From: Deinococcus sp.
GTDB lineage: Bacteria > Deinococcota > Deinococci > Deinococcales > Deinococcaceae
Length of the DNA stretch: 7,026 nt
Direction: 5' to 3'
Assembly: GCF_018260555.1 (NCBI RefSeq)
Contig: NZ_JAGLBB010000039.1
Coordinates: 1-7,026 of the forward strand
The position numbers and the translations under genes are program-made. The notes under the pieces were generated by a model, which was not told the DNA's origin, searched no databases, and saw only the letters and a program-made list of their open reading frames with translations. Of the stretch, positions 6,866-7,026 are shown piece after piece; position 1 is the first letter of the stretch, and each line of letters starts with the position of its first letter.

Positions 6866-6892
6866 CGTAGGTGCTGACTCTGCAGCCCTACG
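6866..6892. repeat. 10-bp hairpin upstream of minD
   Basis: cgtagg + gctg (6866-6871, 6873-6876) pairs fully with cagc + cctacg (6883-6892), with T6872 bulged and a 6-nt loop. No T-run follows on either strand, so it is not a canonical terminator. A second hairpin, ccacc-ggaa-ggtgg (6896-6909), follows 3 nt later and has a GNRA tetraloop if read on the plus strand. Confidence 0.5.
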
Positions 6893-6946
6893 TCACCACC
6901 GGAAGGTGGGATCATCCGGTGCCGTCACGGACGCTCGGCCGCGGTG

Positions 6947-6975
6947 TTCCGGTTTAAGTACACTGCGTTTATCTT
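6947..6975 (+). promoter_or_regulatory. Weak candidate divergent promoter
   Basis: TATCTT (6970-6975; 4 of 6 to TATAAT) lies 17 nt after TTCCGG (6947-6952; 2 of 6 to TTGACA). The -10 overlaps the palindrome at 6967-6985, as expected for a repressed promoter of a gene starting near the window's end. The -35 is poor, so this is tentative. Confidence 0.22.
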
Positions 6976-6985
6976 GTCGATAAAC
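6967..6985. promoter_or_regulatory. Palindromic operator-like site
   Basis: gtttatc (6967-6973) and gataaac (6979-6985) are perfect reverse complements around a 5-nt centre (ttgtc). It is an AT-rich palindrome in GC-rich DNA, 30 nt before a possible plus-strand start codon. That is the layout of a repressor site. Which regulator would bind is unknown. Confidence 0.45.
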
Positions 6986-7004
6986 CGCGCGGAGCGCGGA
7001 GCAG

Positions 7005-7026
7005 AAGGAAAGTACGTTGAAGCGGG
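7005..7026 (+). other. Possible ribosome site and start of a truncated plus-strand gene
   Basis: AAGGA (7005-7009) is followed after 7 nt by TTG (7017-7019), AAG and CGG, which would read Met-Lys-Arg before the window ends. Only three codons are visible, so nothing can be said of the product, and a start beyond the window is equally possible. Confidence 0.25.

Noticed and set aside
6799..6915. Longer MinD beginning at ATG 6915
   Set aside because: MinD starts immediately before its beta strand and Walker A; the 39 extra residues have no match and include the hairpin region.
6967..6985. Deinococcus radiation/desiccation response motif (DdrO site)
   Set aside because: That motif is a 17-bp palindrome with TGACATAA-type arms; here the centre differs and the TTAT to ATAA spacing is 2 nt shorter.

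Overview
The window looks like a piece of chromosome from a GC-rich bacterium, most probably Deinococcus or a close relative. This is inferred from the protein signatures (a MinE beginning MFSWMKRG, a GTG-started RodA of 355 residues, a large DUF937 protein), from two start codons that lack a Shine-Dalgarno sequence and sit 7-8 nt behind a TANNNT box (leaderless transcription, common in Deinococcus), and from a MITE-like intergenic repeat. No 16S or other taxonomic marker is present, so genus is not proven.

Layout, left to right. (1) 178-942, plus strand: a secreted YigE/NAGPA-type phosphodiester glycosidase family protein. (2) 953-1090: a small element with imperfect 20-bp terminal inverted repeats and an internal 14-bp hairpin, followed by an intrinsic terminator (1124-1163) that serves the converging minus-strand gene. 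(3) 1188-3437, minus: a 749-residue membrane protein with two DUF937-like halves and Gly/Leu/Ala-rich stretches, one transmembrane helix, and three Ig-like modules. (4) 3636-4265, minus: a dihydrofolate-reductase/RibD-C family reductase, probably leaderless. (5) 4342-4408: a perfect 11-bp inverted repeat just past the end of rodA. (6) 4410-5477, minus: rodA. (7) 5736-5996 and 5998-6798, minus: minE and minD, 1 nt apart and in the order minD-minE. (8) 6799-7026: about 220 bases without a complete gene, holding hairpins, a strong palindrome (6967-6985) and a possible start of a divergent plus-strand gene at the very edge.

Functionally, minD-minE-rodA is a cell-division and cell-shape block: MinD/MinE place the division septum, and RodA polymerises glycan strands of the wall. 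No minC is seen here. The reductase and the DUF937 protein lie downstream on the same strand but have their own probable start signals and intergenic spacing, so they need not be in the same transcript. The least ordinary items are the DUF937/Ig-like membrane protein and the intergenic repeat elements. No defence system, phage, CRISPR array, tRNA or rRNA was found.
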